NCBI GenBank assembly: GCA_021234535.1
Contig: CM037837.1
Location: forward strand, 2,418,001 to 2,482,000
Direction: 5' to 3'
Source of the DNA: Stichopus chloronotus
Taxonomy: Eukaryota > Echinodermata > Holothuroidea > Aspidochirotida > Stichopodidae
DNA length: 64,000 nt
The notes below the pieces were generated by a model. It saw only the letters and a program-made list of their open reading frames with translations, had not been told where the DNA came from and made no database searches. Positions 14,101 through 26,481 of the stretch are shown here, piece after piece (the stretch's first letter is position 1; every line of letters starts with the position of its first letter). Both the position numbers and the translations under genes were made by a program.

Positions 14101-17100
14101 AAAGGAAACAAAAAACTTCACTTTGTTTAACTCAAATCATTAAATATTATTACCAAAAATGAACAAAATTTTAAAACTCATGGTGATTAACATTAATTGG
14201 CAAGGTCTTAATGCAGAATGAGGGTGTGATGGCATTTTGAATATCTATCTCCAGTACCCAGGAGCATGTGGTGTGAAATTTTTTGAATTTATTAAAAGCA
14301 TCATTCCAGATTGTGACAAAACCTCCCGGCCTGTATGGGAAGTATCTCCCACCCTTCCCCAAATGACGTGAGACACTAAAATGTGCCAGTAGCTTAAAGT
14401 CAGTACATGAAACATATCCCCCCCCCCTTCCCCAACATCTTTCAACGGTCCATTTTGGCAAACATCCCAAATCCTCCCACCAAAACTCAGTGCCCAATGG
14501 TCTAACTCTAAAACTTAGTGACCTTCTTTTCATCAAACACTTCCACCACCAATAACCTCCGAAAGACACTCCCTTTACCATCACACTATTCTTGTTTAGG
14601 AATACATAGACACTTACATGAGCATAATGTCAATCACAAAATGGAAACTGCATGCTCAACTCCTTACAAAAAAAAGTATACCTCTAATCATTGAAAACAA
14701 GTATTGCCTAATTAATTACCTTTAGGGTCGATGTAACAAAGAGGTATCACCAGGGTAATATGTCCTTCCCTATCAACTCCAACTTCGCCTCCCACCCAGT
14801 ACTTCTCCACTACCTTTGAAAAAGTAGGAGAAAATGTTAATTAATTGTAACTACTGACATACCGCATCCACCAAGTATAGACAGTGAAGCAAATAGTGTC
14901 TCATATGCAGAAATGTCAAAGCTGGATGATTACTTTGACATAATCTGTTCAATATCTAAGCGTAGCACCATCATAATTGGCACAGAGTGTACCAAAGTAC
15001 TTTTGACAAACTGTGCCCCTTAGAATCCCATAAGTGAGACTTCCCAGCCCCTGTAAGATGCATCTGAACATTCCTAATTTCGAGATATCAAATGTTTACC
15101 ATTTATGATACATACTTTTTCAGCAGGACATATTTGGTGTGTAGTAATTTCTAACTTGGTGGCTTTGAGACTTTTTCTCTGGCAATTTTTTAGAGTGAAT
15201 TGAAGCTTATGCCAAAAGCAAGAATTCATTTTTAACAGAGAAAACTAAGTGTAAATTTTGGTGAGAGGGAGGGGGAGAGAGGTACTTCGATTATTAGTCA
15301 ACACTTGCTGCTCCTCATATCGGTCAACGGTTACACTGACAATTAGATTTAAATTTATTTTCCTCCTGTTATCCACTTCATACCACACCATAAATAAATT
15401 GTCAAATGCAATACCAAATAAGTAACTGGCTGCATTACTGTACAAGCTCACATCATGGCCACGGTTTACATGAATTAATTTGAATACATGCATGCATGCA
15501 TACAAACTTCCTACATGCAAACATGTATTAACATTGCTTGGAAATGACGTGTGTAGAGCATGCACATGCATAAAAATTCTATGTTTTGCTTTTTCATGCA
15601 AGAAACATACTCTATACAGTTAGCATACATGAATATGCATAAGGGGAAATGAGTATTGATTCATACAAAAATATCATCCCTGAATAAAACCATTGACATA
15701 ACACTTTAAAAAGCCCACCCTACCGGTACCTGCCCCCCTTCCGCCACATATACCTTTCCCCGAGTTAACCCCCTCCCCCACCCACCCTTCTTCATACTGC
15801 ATTTCAGCTACCTGTTTCACATACTGGGGTGTGTGTATGAGTTGGAATTGGCAGAGCATGGACGGAGTAGGCCTACATGTTCATATTGAGTAGAGAGAAT
15901 TGTGTGGCAAACTATCAATGGGCGTGCGTAAGGTAGGGCAGAGGTATAGTAAAAGAGCGTCAAGTTTGGTGGAACAGGAATCTGTTAATTACAATCCTGC
16001 TTACTTATCAGAAACTTCCATACTAACCTCTGGGAAAGTTATATCCTTCAGGGTGGCTCTGTTTTGCTTTCTCCACTCAACATCCTATTGATTGCAAAAG
16101 AAATGAATGAAGTAGAAACAAAAAAGACTCGCTAAGAATAACGTAAAAGAGCTTCCTGGTAACTCGACAACCAACATTACCCTGACAACCCACATTATCT
16201 CAGCTTCCACAGCAGCAAACTGAGTATATACACAAGTTAGGTGCCAAAATATACTAACATCTATGGCAAAAGACCTTGACTGCAGAAAATTGATGATCAG
16301 AGTTTTCTAATTAGGTTAGCCTTGCAAACTTATAGAGCCACAAATTGTCTGGAATGAGGCTAAATCTAGGAAACATAAGAACCAAATGATGCAAATGAGT
16401 ATTTGAAGTACTGTAAGGCAGATGGCAAGTACTGCAGTATTGGTTGACGATAAAATCCAACATCGATGGCAAACTTCAGACTGGCAAATTGTTTACAAAG
16501 GATTTGAGGTGTAAGAATGAAAACAACAGATATCATGATTAAGTCTCTATTGTAGCAATCATCTCTGCTACACCACAAAAGTTTTAAGAGCTGCATATCC
16601 TTCCACACATGAAAGCTCTTCAACGAAATGGATCATATTGAAGTTAAAAACTAAAAGAGTACCTTTCTAAACATGTCTTCTGATTTCTTGACATTGAAAT
16701 TCCTTGCTGTGGGAAATGAAAGACATGAAGTAATGAGAGGTAACTTATGAAAAACTGAAAAGAATATTCTTACTTCTGCAAAAACACATTTAGATCACAT
16801 TGTCGGCAAAAATATAGAACTGAACGTTGTTCCTCAGTCCTACCACAAGTTCACATCACATCACGTTGCCTCAACTTACCTCTGAACTCACTTCTCCCCC
16901 CCACACTGAAACCACCTTTTCCCCCACAAACACCATCTTTGCTCTCCTCTTCACCTCTTTACAGAGCAGGATCAATTTAACAATGCTAGCACTTCCTTCC
17001 ACCTTTTTTCAAACATGGAGTATTTTACCACAATTTACAGAAAATGTGCAGTCTTCCAAGTTGGCATTTTACCATGGTATGTCTTCCTCAGTTTACCCTT

Positions 17101-18424
17101 GGTGAGTTTACGATGAAAACAGGTGAAGAAGCTCTAAAATGAGACCTCTAATGGCATTCATATGTCCGGTGCCGACATTTGCACTGCAGTCTTGAGAAAT
17201 GAAAGACTTTGAATGCCAGATGGATATTGCTAATTAATGGCTAGTCCTGCAGAGTCTGGGTTCCCAACCAGTGGCTATAATCCTGTCCCACACACATTGT
17301 CAAATTTAGTGCACAAAGTGGTACCAGGAGATATATTGTAGTGAATTTAAGCGCACAGGGAATCTGAAAGGTTGGGCGTGCGCGACTGCTGTAGAGTAAA
17401 ACATCATGATTAAGTTTAGTGCCAACGCATACAGTTCATTTATCAAAGCCAACATTCATGCAGAACTGTGCATACTTGAAAGAGCCTCTGGTAGGTAATA
17501 CTCACTGGTGCCCAGATAATCCCCCCTCCTAAACAATTTGCCCCAACAATTCTCCTTTTTCCTTAACCCTAGCCCTTTTCCTGAATTGTCCAAGGGGGAG
17601 TCATCTTGGTGGAATTCTCCAGGTTGGGAATTATTTAGGTGGCAATGAGCCAGTAGTTGTTCAGGGCCGGGAGTTGCGCGGTCACAATACTTACCTCTCA
17701 TGAATCTTAGAAGGTGCATGTCAGTATGTTTCTCTTCAAGGATATCCTTGCAAACCTCTTTAAGCTACAGTAATAAAGGGGAAAAAAAGGAATTTTACCT
17801 AAACAGAAAAGATGAGAAAAGATTGAAGGAATATTTACAAAAACACAATCTATCAAATCAAAATAAAAAAAATACATGGAATCAAGTATCAAATCAAGAT
17901 AAACATTTGCAAAAATGTAATCATAAAAAAACGTGAATATGAATAAGGCACAGAATCGACAGATTTAAGGGTATTAGGTGAGAATGGGAAAGCTTCAGAG
18001 GCAGAAGGAGATTGTAAAAAAAATGAAGTAATGGCAACAAGATAAAAGAGTAATTCTCCAAATAAAATGAAAGAAACAGACCATTCTTCAAATATTTTCT
18101 ACAACCCTTGCCAAAAAAAAATATTCTTGACTTCCAGCAAAGATGAATCTCTGCTACAGACCGCCCATGGAGTCACAAACTTTTCATCTCTCATTCCCCA
18201 ATCAGCAGAGGACAATTACAAAACATTTGCAAAACAATGCATAGCTATGATAAAAGAACTTCAGAAATGTCGATTGATGTAACTTATATACTGGCAAATT
18301 CTCAGTCACCTAGCCCCATCTATCAGGAAAACACAAAACTTTTCATTACATTTTATTAAATCACCTTCGTCAAAGACTTTTCTTGGTCTTTGGTCAAGTT
18401 ACCAACCCTTCCTTTTCCAGCCAT
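8118..18424 (-). CDS. SEC14L2-like: SEC14-like CRAL-TRIO/GOLD lipid-binding protein, paralog 2 (complete, 393 aa)
   Basis: Twelve exons, 5' to 3': 18365-18424, 17695-17764, 16663-16706, 16028-16084, 14720-14813, 13992-14086, 13262-13357, 12502-12646, 11557-11666, 11063-11205, 9855-10006, 8118-8233. All introns are GT/AG, phases match, and the joined frame is open for 1182 bp to a TAA. Start [18 protein letters not shown] is the first ATG in the conserved family context. Domains: CRAL-TRIO N-terminal helices about 20-60 ([15 protein letters not shown]); CRAL-TRIO lipid-binding fold about 75-245 ([29 protein letters not shown] at 237-243); GOLD domain about 258-390, ending in YVIRFDN and [10 protein letters not shown]. 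Known: family members bind tocopherol, squalene or phosphatidylinositol in the cytosol and stimulate lipid metabolism; GOLD is thought to mediate protein contacts. The ligand here is inferred only. It is more diverged from paralogs 3 and 4 than they are from each other, and its exon 11 is one codon shorter. Confidence 0.95.
9376..9547. repeat. Imperfect long hairpin in intron 11 of paralog 2
   Basis: The inner arms ATCCCAGGATTCAGATTTAT (left) and ATAAATCTGAATTCAGGGAT (right) are inverted copies with two mismatches. Outer arms continue outwards: GATTCAGAAGCTAT on the left pairs with ATAACTTCTGAATC on the right, and GAAGCT with AGCTTC at the ends. A short ATCCCAGGATTC unit is also directly repeated inside the left arm. 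It could form an RNA stem of roughly 75 bp, or be a small MITE-like remnant. Confidence 0.75.
10217..10245 (-). other. G-rich tract on the transcribed sense strand (G-quadruplex candidate)
   Basis: On the plus strand this is a run of C-blocks separated by T or AT. The minus strand, the sense strand of paralog 2, therefore reads four or more runs of at least three G with 1-2 base loops. It lies in intron 10, about 210 nt upstream of the exon 11 acceptor at 10006. Confidence 0.6.
12230..12385. repeat. Pyrimidine-rich degenerate tandem repeat
   Basis: C/T-rich segment with repeated CACCCTCATCC and TCTCCCCACC(A/G)TCAT motifs in intron 8 of paralog 2. The minus strand is correspondingly purine-rich. 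Its Pro/Ser-rich open frames are compositional. Confidence 0.8.
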
Positions 18425-21400
18425 GTTGATGTTCTCTCGAAAATGTTATTCTTTTCTTGCCACAGATTCCTTTTTTCATTCACCTCAGTTCAGTCCCACT
18501 TCTCTACGTCAGATGTCACCCCACAGTCACAGACGGACCGATTCTCTGGATCCGCTGGATTCTTTGTCGCACAGAGTTTGTATACTCTTTGTACCTTGAA
18601 GAGATATCGGTGGTCTCCAGGGTACTGGAATCTGATCATCAAACAATGCCGAAGATAAAAGACCAGCTTTAATCAGGATGACCTCATCTGTCTACATGAG
18701 TAATTAGCAAATATATTAATCAGATAACAACTCACTCATTTAAGTTTACTTTGCACATGCGCATTGCCACTCTGCCATGTGCATGCCTGTGTACTAGCTG
18801 ACCTGTGAGGATGACTATGATTACTAGCACATACAGAACTTCGAGCAAACACAGGGCAACATATTTAATACTGTACACTCAGATTTTCGACTGACATATA
18901 GCATGAAAAAGTAGCTGGCAATGTGTCCTGATTTCGAACTTATTGTGTTTTCCTCAGTTCTTAAAATCAGAAACAGGTCAGTTCTGACTCATACCTATCA
19001 GGTACCTCAATACCTGACAAAAATGTGAGGCTATCACTAACATTTCAGCAATACAACTCATGATCATAGCTACGAGGGCATGTAATGAAATTATTTCTTT
19101 TGCCTCTCAAAGCAAATCTAATACATATTAATTCACAGATTCATTTAATTTTTATTTGCAATGGAAATATCACAGACAACCAATAGGCCTACTGACTAAA
19201 GTGAAGTGAATTTTTTTTCTTAATTTTTTTTTTTACTTCATAAAGGTAGAAATTTTGGAACTGGGTAGTAAATGATGGAAAGGTTACAGTACTACTTGTG
19301 AAAACACTATAGTGAATACATACTTGTGGCATTAGTGGGTCTCTGCAGTGCATGCTCTTTACAGAGGCTCAGTGTGTTGGTAGCAAAACAATACCATTCA
19401 TTCATTGGACAATGTGGTGCAAGTCAGATCATCAAATGTCATGCAGAGTAAATTTCCTCAAAGGCTAATTTGCATTTGTTTGTGAAGTATCCAACAGCAT
19501 AATAAGAGGGATCAGAGTACGAGAATTACTAAACAACTTTCCAGACCTTTATAAGATAATCATAATTCAATAGTGGCTATATGTGATCATCATGGTCACC
19601 AACTGTCATTGTTTTGCTGGTTGGCATTGGCAGCACTAGGAAAATGCCCCCACACCCCCCTTCCTCCCTTGGCACAGCCACTGCTCAATTAAATTTATTT
19701 TTATTAATTTAATTTCTAGACTAAATAAATTTTATTTCTAGACTACGGGATAAACCGCTTGCCTAAGTACTGGCGTTGAACAGATATTTATGATGATCTG
19801 AAGGTAAACTTTGCCTGTTGGTATTCACAAACCTTCTCAAGTTTTGCAAATTGTAAACCTGCAGCTAATTATCTCTTTAACTGCATACAACAATTACCAT
19901 CAAAGAATCAAAATCACCCTAGCTGGCTTACAGTGACCACTACGTTGAAGTCGGTTTGACATATAAATCTAAGTTAAATAAAATTCACGGTACAGTGCTG
20001 GTACAGAGGAGAACTCTTCCAAGTTCCCATTGCCAAGGCCACTTGAAGAAACATGGAAAGTACAATGACCTTAGTCATTTGATGATAAGATAATCTTGAA
20101 TTTGCCAGTCTCACATCAGGTAATAGTGGCAAAGTTAAGAAGATAAAGTATCGACCATGCAGTTCAATCATGCAGAGGTACATGTGCATCATTAAGAAAA
20201 TGCTCAAATATGTATGATTTCAAAGCAAAAAGATTTAAGTTTCACTTGTTACTTATAAAAACTGTGTTTAAAGTATATCCGAGACAACAGTGACTTTATG
20301 GTCACATTCTCAACTGACTAATTGTTTGCCAAGGTTACAGATGGGCTCAACTTTGAAAATTTCTGGTTTTACATGGCTCTGAACGGAAACTCCTGAGGTA
20401 TATTTGCAGTTGGTAATGGCTGATATTTTTACAATGTGCAGCTTTATTTCACATATTATCAATTAAACATCATTTGCAAATAGTGGTTTCCCTCCCCTGC
20501 TCAAAAGTTGCATAAAGCAATTGATAGTTACAGAAATGGTGCCTACAACTTACACTTTAATGGAATTCTGGGTTTTAAGTCTAAATACGGAATACTAGGC
20601 AAGTGCCTAATGGAAACAGTTCTCTACTTGCAGGGCTGCAAATTAATATGCGTGATTACTTTTTATATCTCAACAATTTTTACTGATTGACCCATGCACA
20701 AAAGAATATTCCGTTGTTCATGCATGTAAGCATGATTTCCCAAAGAGTTCCCTGTATGGCTTTTGCAGCTTAGGTTATTGAACATCATCAAAAAATTTAG
20801 CTTTTGTGGTCAACATAGTCCCCATTTTCACAAAGTGACTCACAGTACTGTCATTCTGTAACTACATGTAGTAAAACCATCATTAGACAGCTTTGAGCTA
20901 CAGTCTGTGGATCAAAATTGACAATGAACACGTGAACCGGAGGGAACATATTTCTCCTACCGTCGACAAAACAGCAGCTGGTCCTGTAGCCCTGTCAGTC
21001 TTGAGGGGGTGGGCAAAATGAAGGGAAGACAGACTCACTGGTATGCATTACAAATGTTGATCATTTTTTTCATCCCCCTCAACACTTTAGCTAGGGGGGA
21101 AATTTTTTTAAGGGGCTTCACCTCCCCCCACCTCTGGTCTGATCTGACTAGTTTACATGACATCATTTACAAATCCATGTCTACACAAACATAAAGGCTC
21201 TTACAGTTAAATAATGCTGGTATCCTTCCTTGCACTAGAATCATTACGAGAATGTGAATTAACACAAGATTCATTAAAACAAAGCAAGATAACCAGAAAC
21301 AGTTCCGAGTGTTTCATTTTCAATTGCTGCCATGTCAATGTTTGAAATATTCTAAAATTGTGAACTTTTTTATGTTACCAATTATCTTGAGATTCTAACT

Positions 21401-21919
21401 ACATAGTCCAAATTCATTTCATTATTTCTCCACCCCTCCCCCTCCCCAACTGGAACTTAAGTTATTTTCCATGTACAACTCTTTCAGCAATTGCAGTATG
21501 GCATTCTTACCTAAAAGTGAAACCCATTTAAGTCAAGGGCAAAATTCCCAGGTGAGGTGCTATATTAATTCCTCTGAAATTGCTTTATAAACTATCAAAT
21601 GGCATATCACACAATTTTCAGCCATCGTCACTGCTTGTGCTCACATGTGACAAGTTCACTGTTATTTTCCACCTATTTGCCTGTCATCAGCCTATACATA
21701 CTGTACTGTATCTTGTTCCATAGTCTTTCTTCTTCGCTCTATTATTATTGCTATTGGTGCACATGTTCCTATTTCACATTGTGAAACATAGTTTCATTTC
21801 AATACCTTATTGGTTTCTTCATTCTGTTGGTGTGTATTCCACATTGCCAGCTTCTATGTTTGCCTCCATGCACATATGTGAGACTGGCTTGAAGTAATTA
21901 TGAGACTTTAGCTTGAGCT

Positions 21920-21940
21920 AAAAGGAAGCGGCTTCCTTTT
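21920..21940. repeat. Perfect 10-bp-arm palindrome
   Basis: AAAAGGAAGC, one G, then GCTTCCTTTT. The arms match at every position with a single-base spacer, in otherwise unremarkable intergenic DNA. Confidence 0.85.
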
Positions 21941-24687
21941 GGCAACTGCACACAGAGAGGAACTTTGTATCACATTCCTATATTGCACATTATTTCAAGG
22001 CAAGCATCGCTACGATTTACTTTGAATATGTTGGCATTGTCTAAATGGAAAACAAAATAAGTAAGCAAAAGTTATATTCGATCAAGTTTACGAAAACAAT
22101 GTTCCATTCACAGAAACCACACTTTAACGATAAATATCGATAGTTGGAAATTGACACAATGATCCAAGCGTCACATTCAGATTTTTTTTTAATTATTCAA
22201 CATTACTGTAAATCACATCAAAAATACACCTACTACAACTTGAACATAGTCCACAGAGTGTAATGAAACTCCCTCAGTATTACTTATTCGTTCCATGAAA
22301 ACTATCAATTCCATAAACTCACCTAAAAGTGCAATTCAAAAGGACTATATGAGATATTTCACTCACAAGTGAAGATAAACTAACCTCATAAAAAAGATGT
22401 AGAGTAGTATTTCCTTCTTTTGTCTTGCTCACCACTTGTGAAAAATAACCAATTTCCAGTCAACAGTGTTCTCTTGCGGCCTGATGCCAAAGAACAATAT
22501 TCGCTGTTGGGCAAAACGCAGCTGTGCTCCCATCTGACTTTCTCCGAGAAATGCCTCTTCTAGTATGAGATGAAAGCATGACCAGGGCTGCAGGATCAAT
22601 CCCTGCTTTTGAATTTTAAAATTTCTGTGATCTGAGGGTCAGCATGTGAAATAAAATATCACAAATTTAAGAAAGTAAACCACATCCATAAATACAAATA
22701 TCAGAGTTATTAGACAAATTTCATGGTATTGCAATTAACCTGACAAGTAAAATTAACCTGACAAGTAAAGCCTCAAAGTAGTTTATAAAAAAAAAAGTTG
22801 AAGTAGTATTGAAAGAAAAGATTGCAAGAATATCTGATCAGAGAGGCAACCTCTCAACAGGCATATGTGGATAACATACCAAAAATAATCACCAAGAATA
22901 AGTTTTGTTTCTTTCAAGATGAAAAAAAAAACAGCTGGTAAACAGATTGGCTGTAAGTATATATAATAACCTCATTCCATCGGAGAGTTGAATTTCTCTC
23001 GAAGCGTCACTCACTTCGTAATTAAACATGCAGACTTGACTTTCCAACAGCACACTTATATATGTTTTCCAATAAATTATTGTATGACTGCTTCAGAACA
23101 GAAGAAAAGAGAACTTCTATGCAATCATACAGCATGCCAGACCTTACGTTACCACTGGTGACTGTAATTACACGCGTCATACTCTGAAAATAGTATATGA
23201 CTGCGTGTATCAAGTACCAGTAAAAGTTACAAGACTGCATGCACATAACACTGGGTGTGTATCCTATAATGAGGTCTGATTTCTGTGCAAAAATAATTCT
23301 TAGTAAAGGATGGTATTCAAATTTGAAGCAAATTTTTCATTCCACATTTGGCCGGGAGCCAGACAGCTAGAACTAATCAAATTATGTACTTATATTACAG
23401 AAATCCATTAGTGAGCATAATGTTTTAATAAGTCTACTTAAGAAAGGCTCTGTTATGTTAAACGTAACCGTGGTTCCTTTGATAACAGTCAGGTCACATT
23501 TATTTAATAATATGACACATTTCACGCTTGTGTAACCATGCAGCTGCAAAGCAGGATTACACAGCTTTGTGACTGTTGTATTAAAACGTTTTGTGTAATC
23601 CTTCAACTATTTTCAACAGCCAAATGAAAACACCCAAGATTAAATGAGTTTTGTTAGACAAATGCAACACATACTGATTAAAATTCCTTCACCAATATGC
23701 ATGCACAACATGCATTGTTTCACATGCTTTGTTTAAATTTGGCTGCTGCCTTTTTCAGATTTCTGTAATGGTCTTAAAGTGTAAATCATCATGTAATTGT
23801 ACACTTTCTTCATTGTCAGTTTAACAAAAAGAAAACAGTTTACCTGGTAAGCAATCAACTTTGATGTTGCACCAACAGCCCTTTAATCTCTTAATTTAAG
23901 TCTGGCCCTAAGTTCCAATCACCATTTCCGTCAGTTGGCCTAACCTTTTTTTGAACTAACCATGCAGTCATCCACCCCTTTACCTATCGACCTCAAGTTA
24001 CCCCCCAAGCTCCCAGACGAGAGAAGGGTTACCATCTCTTCTGAGTAATCAAGACTGTCCTGCTTTTGAAAGGAAAGTGGGCATTCCATCCATTACGACA
24101 AATCGCAACAACTTCCACAAAAGTAATATGCCTGTTACTGAAACATTCTGATGTATGTTTTCTAAGTACACATACAGTTTGCTTTTAATACAATAGCTGT
24201 ATCTGCATCAAAGATTGAGTACTTCCCTTCAGCAACATCGCCCACAATAAGCCCCCCAAAAAATGTTTCTAGGCCCCCAAAAAATGTTTACGGACTTAAG
24301 CGAGGGTGACCAGCTTCCCAGATGAGTCTCAAAAAGTTACGTCCCATTTCTAACTTAGGGAAATATGGCAACCCTAGACCAGATTGACTTTTATGTGTGG
24401 CAATGGGTATTAATTACTTTTATTTCTGTGTTTTCATTTAACAGCTGGCAGCTGGAAGTGCATGACCCTTGCTTCAAAGACACAGGACTGAGCCAGGAGC
24501 CACCAACGGAAAGGTGGGCTCCTGCTACACAAAGAATATTTGAAGCTATGTTGATGCTACTGTCCTGTCATTTCTGTTGCTGTGTCTTAGCATTAAAATG
24601 AATATGCCAGCTGGAAAGAATGTGTAAATAAATGGTCATTCAGTGTACACTGATCTTGCATAAATACTTGGGTGGGTCTCCCTAATA

Positions 24688-24721
24688 AGGGGCTCCTTGG
24701 GCCAAGGAAGAGAGGGCCCCT
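24688..24721. repeat. Short GC-rich hairpin
   Basis: An inner palindrome TCCTTGG-G-CCAAGGA is flanked by AGGGGC and GCCCCT, giving a nested stem in AT-rich intergenic DNA downstream of paralog 3. It lies just outside the recognisable duplicated unit. No T-run follows, so it is not a bacterial-type terminator. Confidence 0.7.
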
Positions 24722-25119
24722 AGCCTCATCATTACATGGCTGGTTCAAAACTATAGGTTAAGCAGGAGTTGAGAATAGAGTAGGATTTTAAAATTTCAGA
24801 TTTTGGATTGATGACATACATCTGTTTCTACATTGGGACATATACATACTTGGCTAAGACTAGTGATAAAAAATTTTCTGAATATTTTGATGCCTTCAAA
24901 CTAGATCTGCATCTATTTAAAACTTGCAACAGTAATTATTGTATGTTGATCAATATAAGCCTACTTCTATCCAAAGTACACGTAATAATCATTAGTGATA
25001 AGCAAACCACAAATTTACCAGTGAAGGGCTTATCTTAATCTGAAAGGAATTATGGATCTGGAAAGCATTAACCATCAAGAGAGGTAATAGTTCATTCAAA
25101 TGATCAAAGCACTAACAGA

Positions 25120-25445
25120 AGAGGAGCGATATAACTGAAGAGGGGATTAAAGGAGGGATTGTGAGAAGGAATGACTGAGTGAGAGATTAAGAAAGGCAAG
25201 GAATCAGACTGGGGTACGAGAGAGAAGGGATCGTGGGGGGGGGGGTGAGGGAGGGATTGAGGCAGGAAATGATGGAGGGAGGGGATGTAGGGAGAGATTA
25301 AGGAAGCGCAATTTAAGGGAGTGAATGGGGATCGAGGTGGTTAGAGGGAGGGGTAAAGAAAAAAAATAACAATTAGAGGAGGAAGCGATTAAGGAAAGGA
25401 ATAGAGGATTGAGAGGAGGGACTGGGAGATTAAGGAGTAGGTTCA
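25120..25445. repeat. Purine-rich minisatellite with an 11-12 base G-run
   Basis: Almost only G and A on the plus strand, with recurring GGGATT, GATTAAGG(A/G)A and GAGGGAGGG motifs. The G-run followed by GAGGGAGGG is a G-quadruplex candidate. A much shorter relative occurs downstream of paralog 4 near 38510-38600, so the tract seems to have expanded in the paralog 3 copy. Confidence 0.8.
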
Positions 25446-26481
25446 AAACTGTTATAAGAACTTTTAACTTTAAAGTTGCAAGAAACTAAAATACATAACT
25501 CAGGTAAAACAATGTACAAAGTAAAATGACTTCATCTTTGAGTAGCAACAACAAATTAGCATATAAAGTTACAGTTATGCAAATTAAGACAAGAAAAGCA
25601 AGAATCTAAAGCTTATGGAATGGTGAGTATCTTGAGTACAACAGCAAAGTCTATCATGCAGACTGTCTTTCTTGCACCTCTGATGTAGGTAGCTTTTAGA
25701 AGAATCTGCATCAATCAAAATTGACGTTGATATCTTGAAGAGTCACAGGAAACAGCTAGGATACAATAAGTACGTAATTAAATTATTTTAAATAATCCTC
25801 CAAATTGTTGCAAAGGCCGAAAGTGCTCACAAATGAGAGATAGGATTATCATTAACGCTCACTAAATTTTCACTTAAAGACAAGCATTACATATAGAGTT
25901 AAATTGCGTATACGTTTAAATTGCTAACTTTTGGAAGTCTAAGTCCTGAAGGAAAATGATATGTGTATGTGTTTTGCACTGCAACGGATGGGTGCAACCG
26001 TCGGTGACATATGAGCTTAGGAAATATCTTGGAGGAGAATGGAAGGCACTGGGAGAGGAAAGGAAAGGAGGATAGGAGTGGCGGACGTACATATCACCAT
26101 TCTCATGAATAATACAAACCGCCTTAAATGAATGTAAGACAAAGGTCTCCAAACAAACAGCTAGGCTGATAACATCTGTATTGGTCTAAATGAAGTCATG
26201 TGGCATTCACTTATTGAAAGCTGTTGTCCTCAAATTTATACCTGCAAATTTTTAAATTATCTTTCAACACTGACAACTTCCGGAGATGATCAAAAGCAGC
26301 TAGTAAGAGAGAAATCTTGCAGCTGGTGTTGCACTAGCAACAGGATGTGTTGCTTAGTCCGCCCCTAACAACATGGCGGTATGTTGTTATCATCATGTTG
26401 TACGATGTTGTTATCATTGCATTCATGTTTTCAGTGTTCCTTTGATGAGTTTGATGCATGTACTGTTGCAGAAGTATGCAG

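Larger units (their letters stand above)
8234..18364. other. Introns of SEC14-like paralog 2
   Basis: Eleven introns, mostly 0.5-1.8 kb. Besides the hairpin (9376-9547), C-rich tract (10217-10245) and pyrimidine tract (12230-12385) listed separately, they hold C-runs near 14417-14430 and ordinary AT-rich sequence. Open frames inside them, for example plus strand 13639-13971 and minus strand 14171-14584, show no conserved motif and no splice link. Confidence 0.7.
18425..26481. other. Intergenic region between SEC14-like paralogs 2 and 3
   Basis: About 8 kb, the largest gap within the array. It holds the 5' flank of paralog 2, including a TGACGTA CRE-like match on the minus strand close to the start codon. 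The 3' flank of paralog 3 from about 24850 is recognisably homologous to the 3' flank of paralog 4. Short palindromes (21920-21940, 24688-24721), a 20-bp direct duplication near 22735-22775 and a ~25-bp one near 24245-24290 are present. I see no exon-like sequence. Confidence 0.7.

Noticed and set aside
14171..14584. 137-codon minus-strand frame
   Set aside because: It lies in intron 5 of paralog 2, is rich in Trp and Gly from C-rich plus-strand sequence, and has no domain-like pattern.
24688..24721. GC-rich hairpin as a rho-independent terminator
   Set aside because: This is eukaryotic DNA, the hairpin is not followed by a T-run and it lies far from any gene end.
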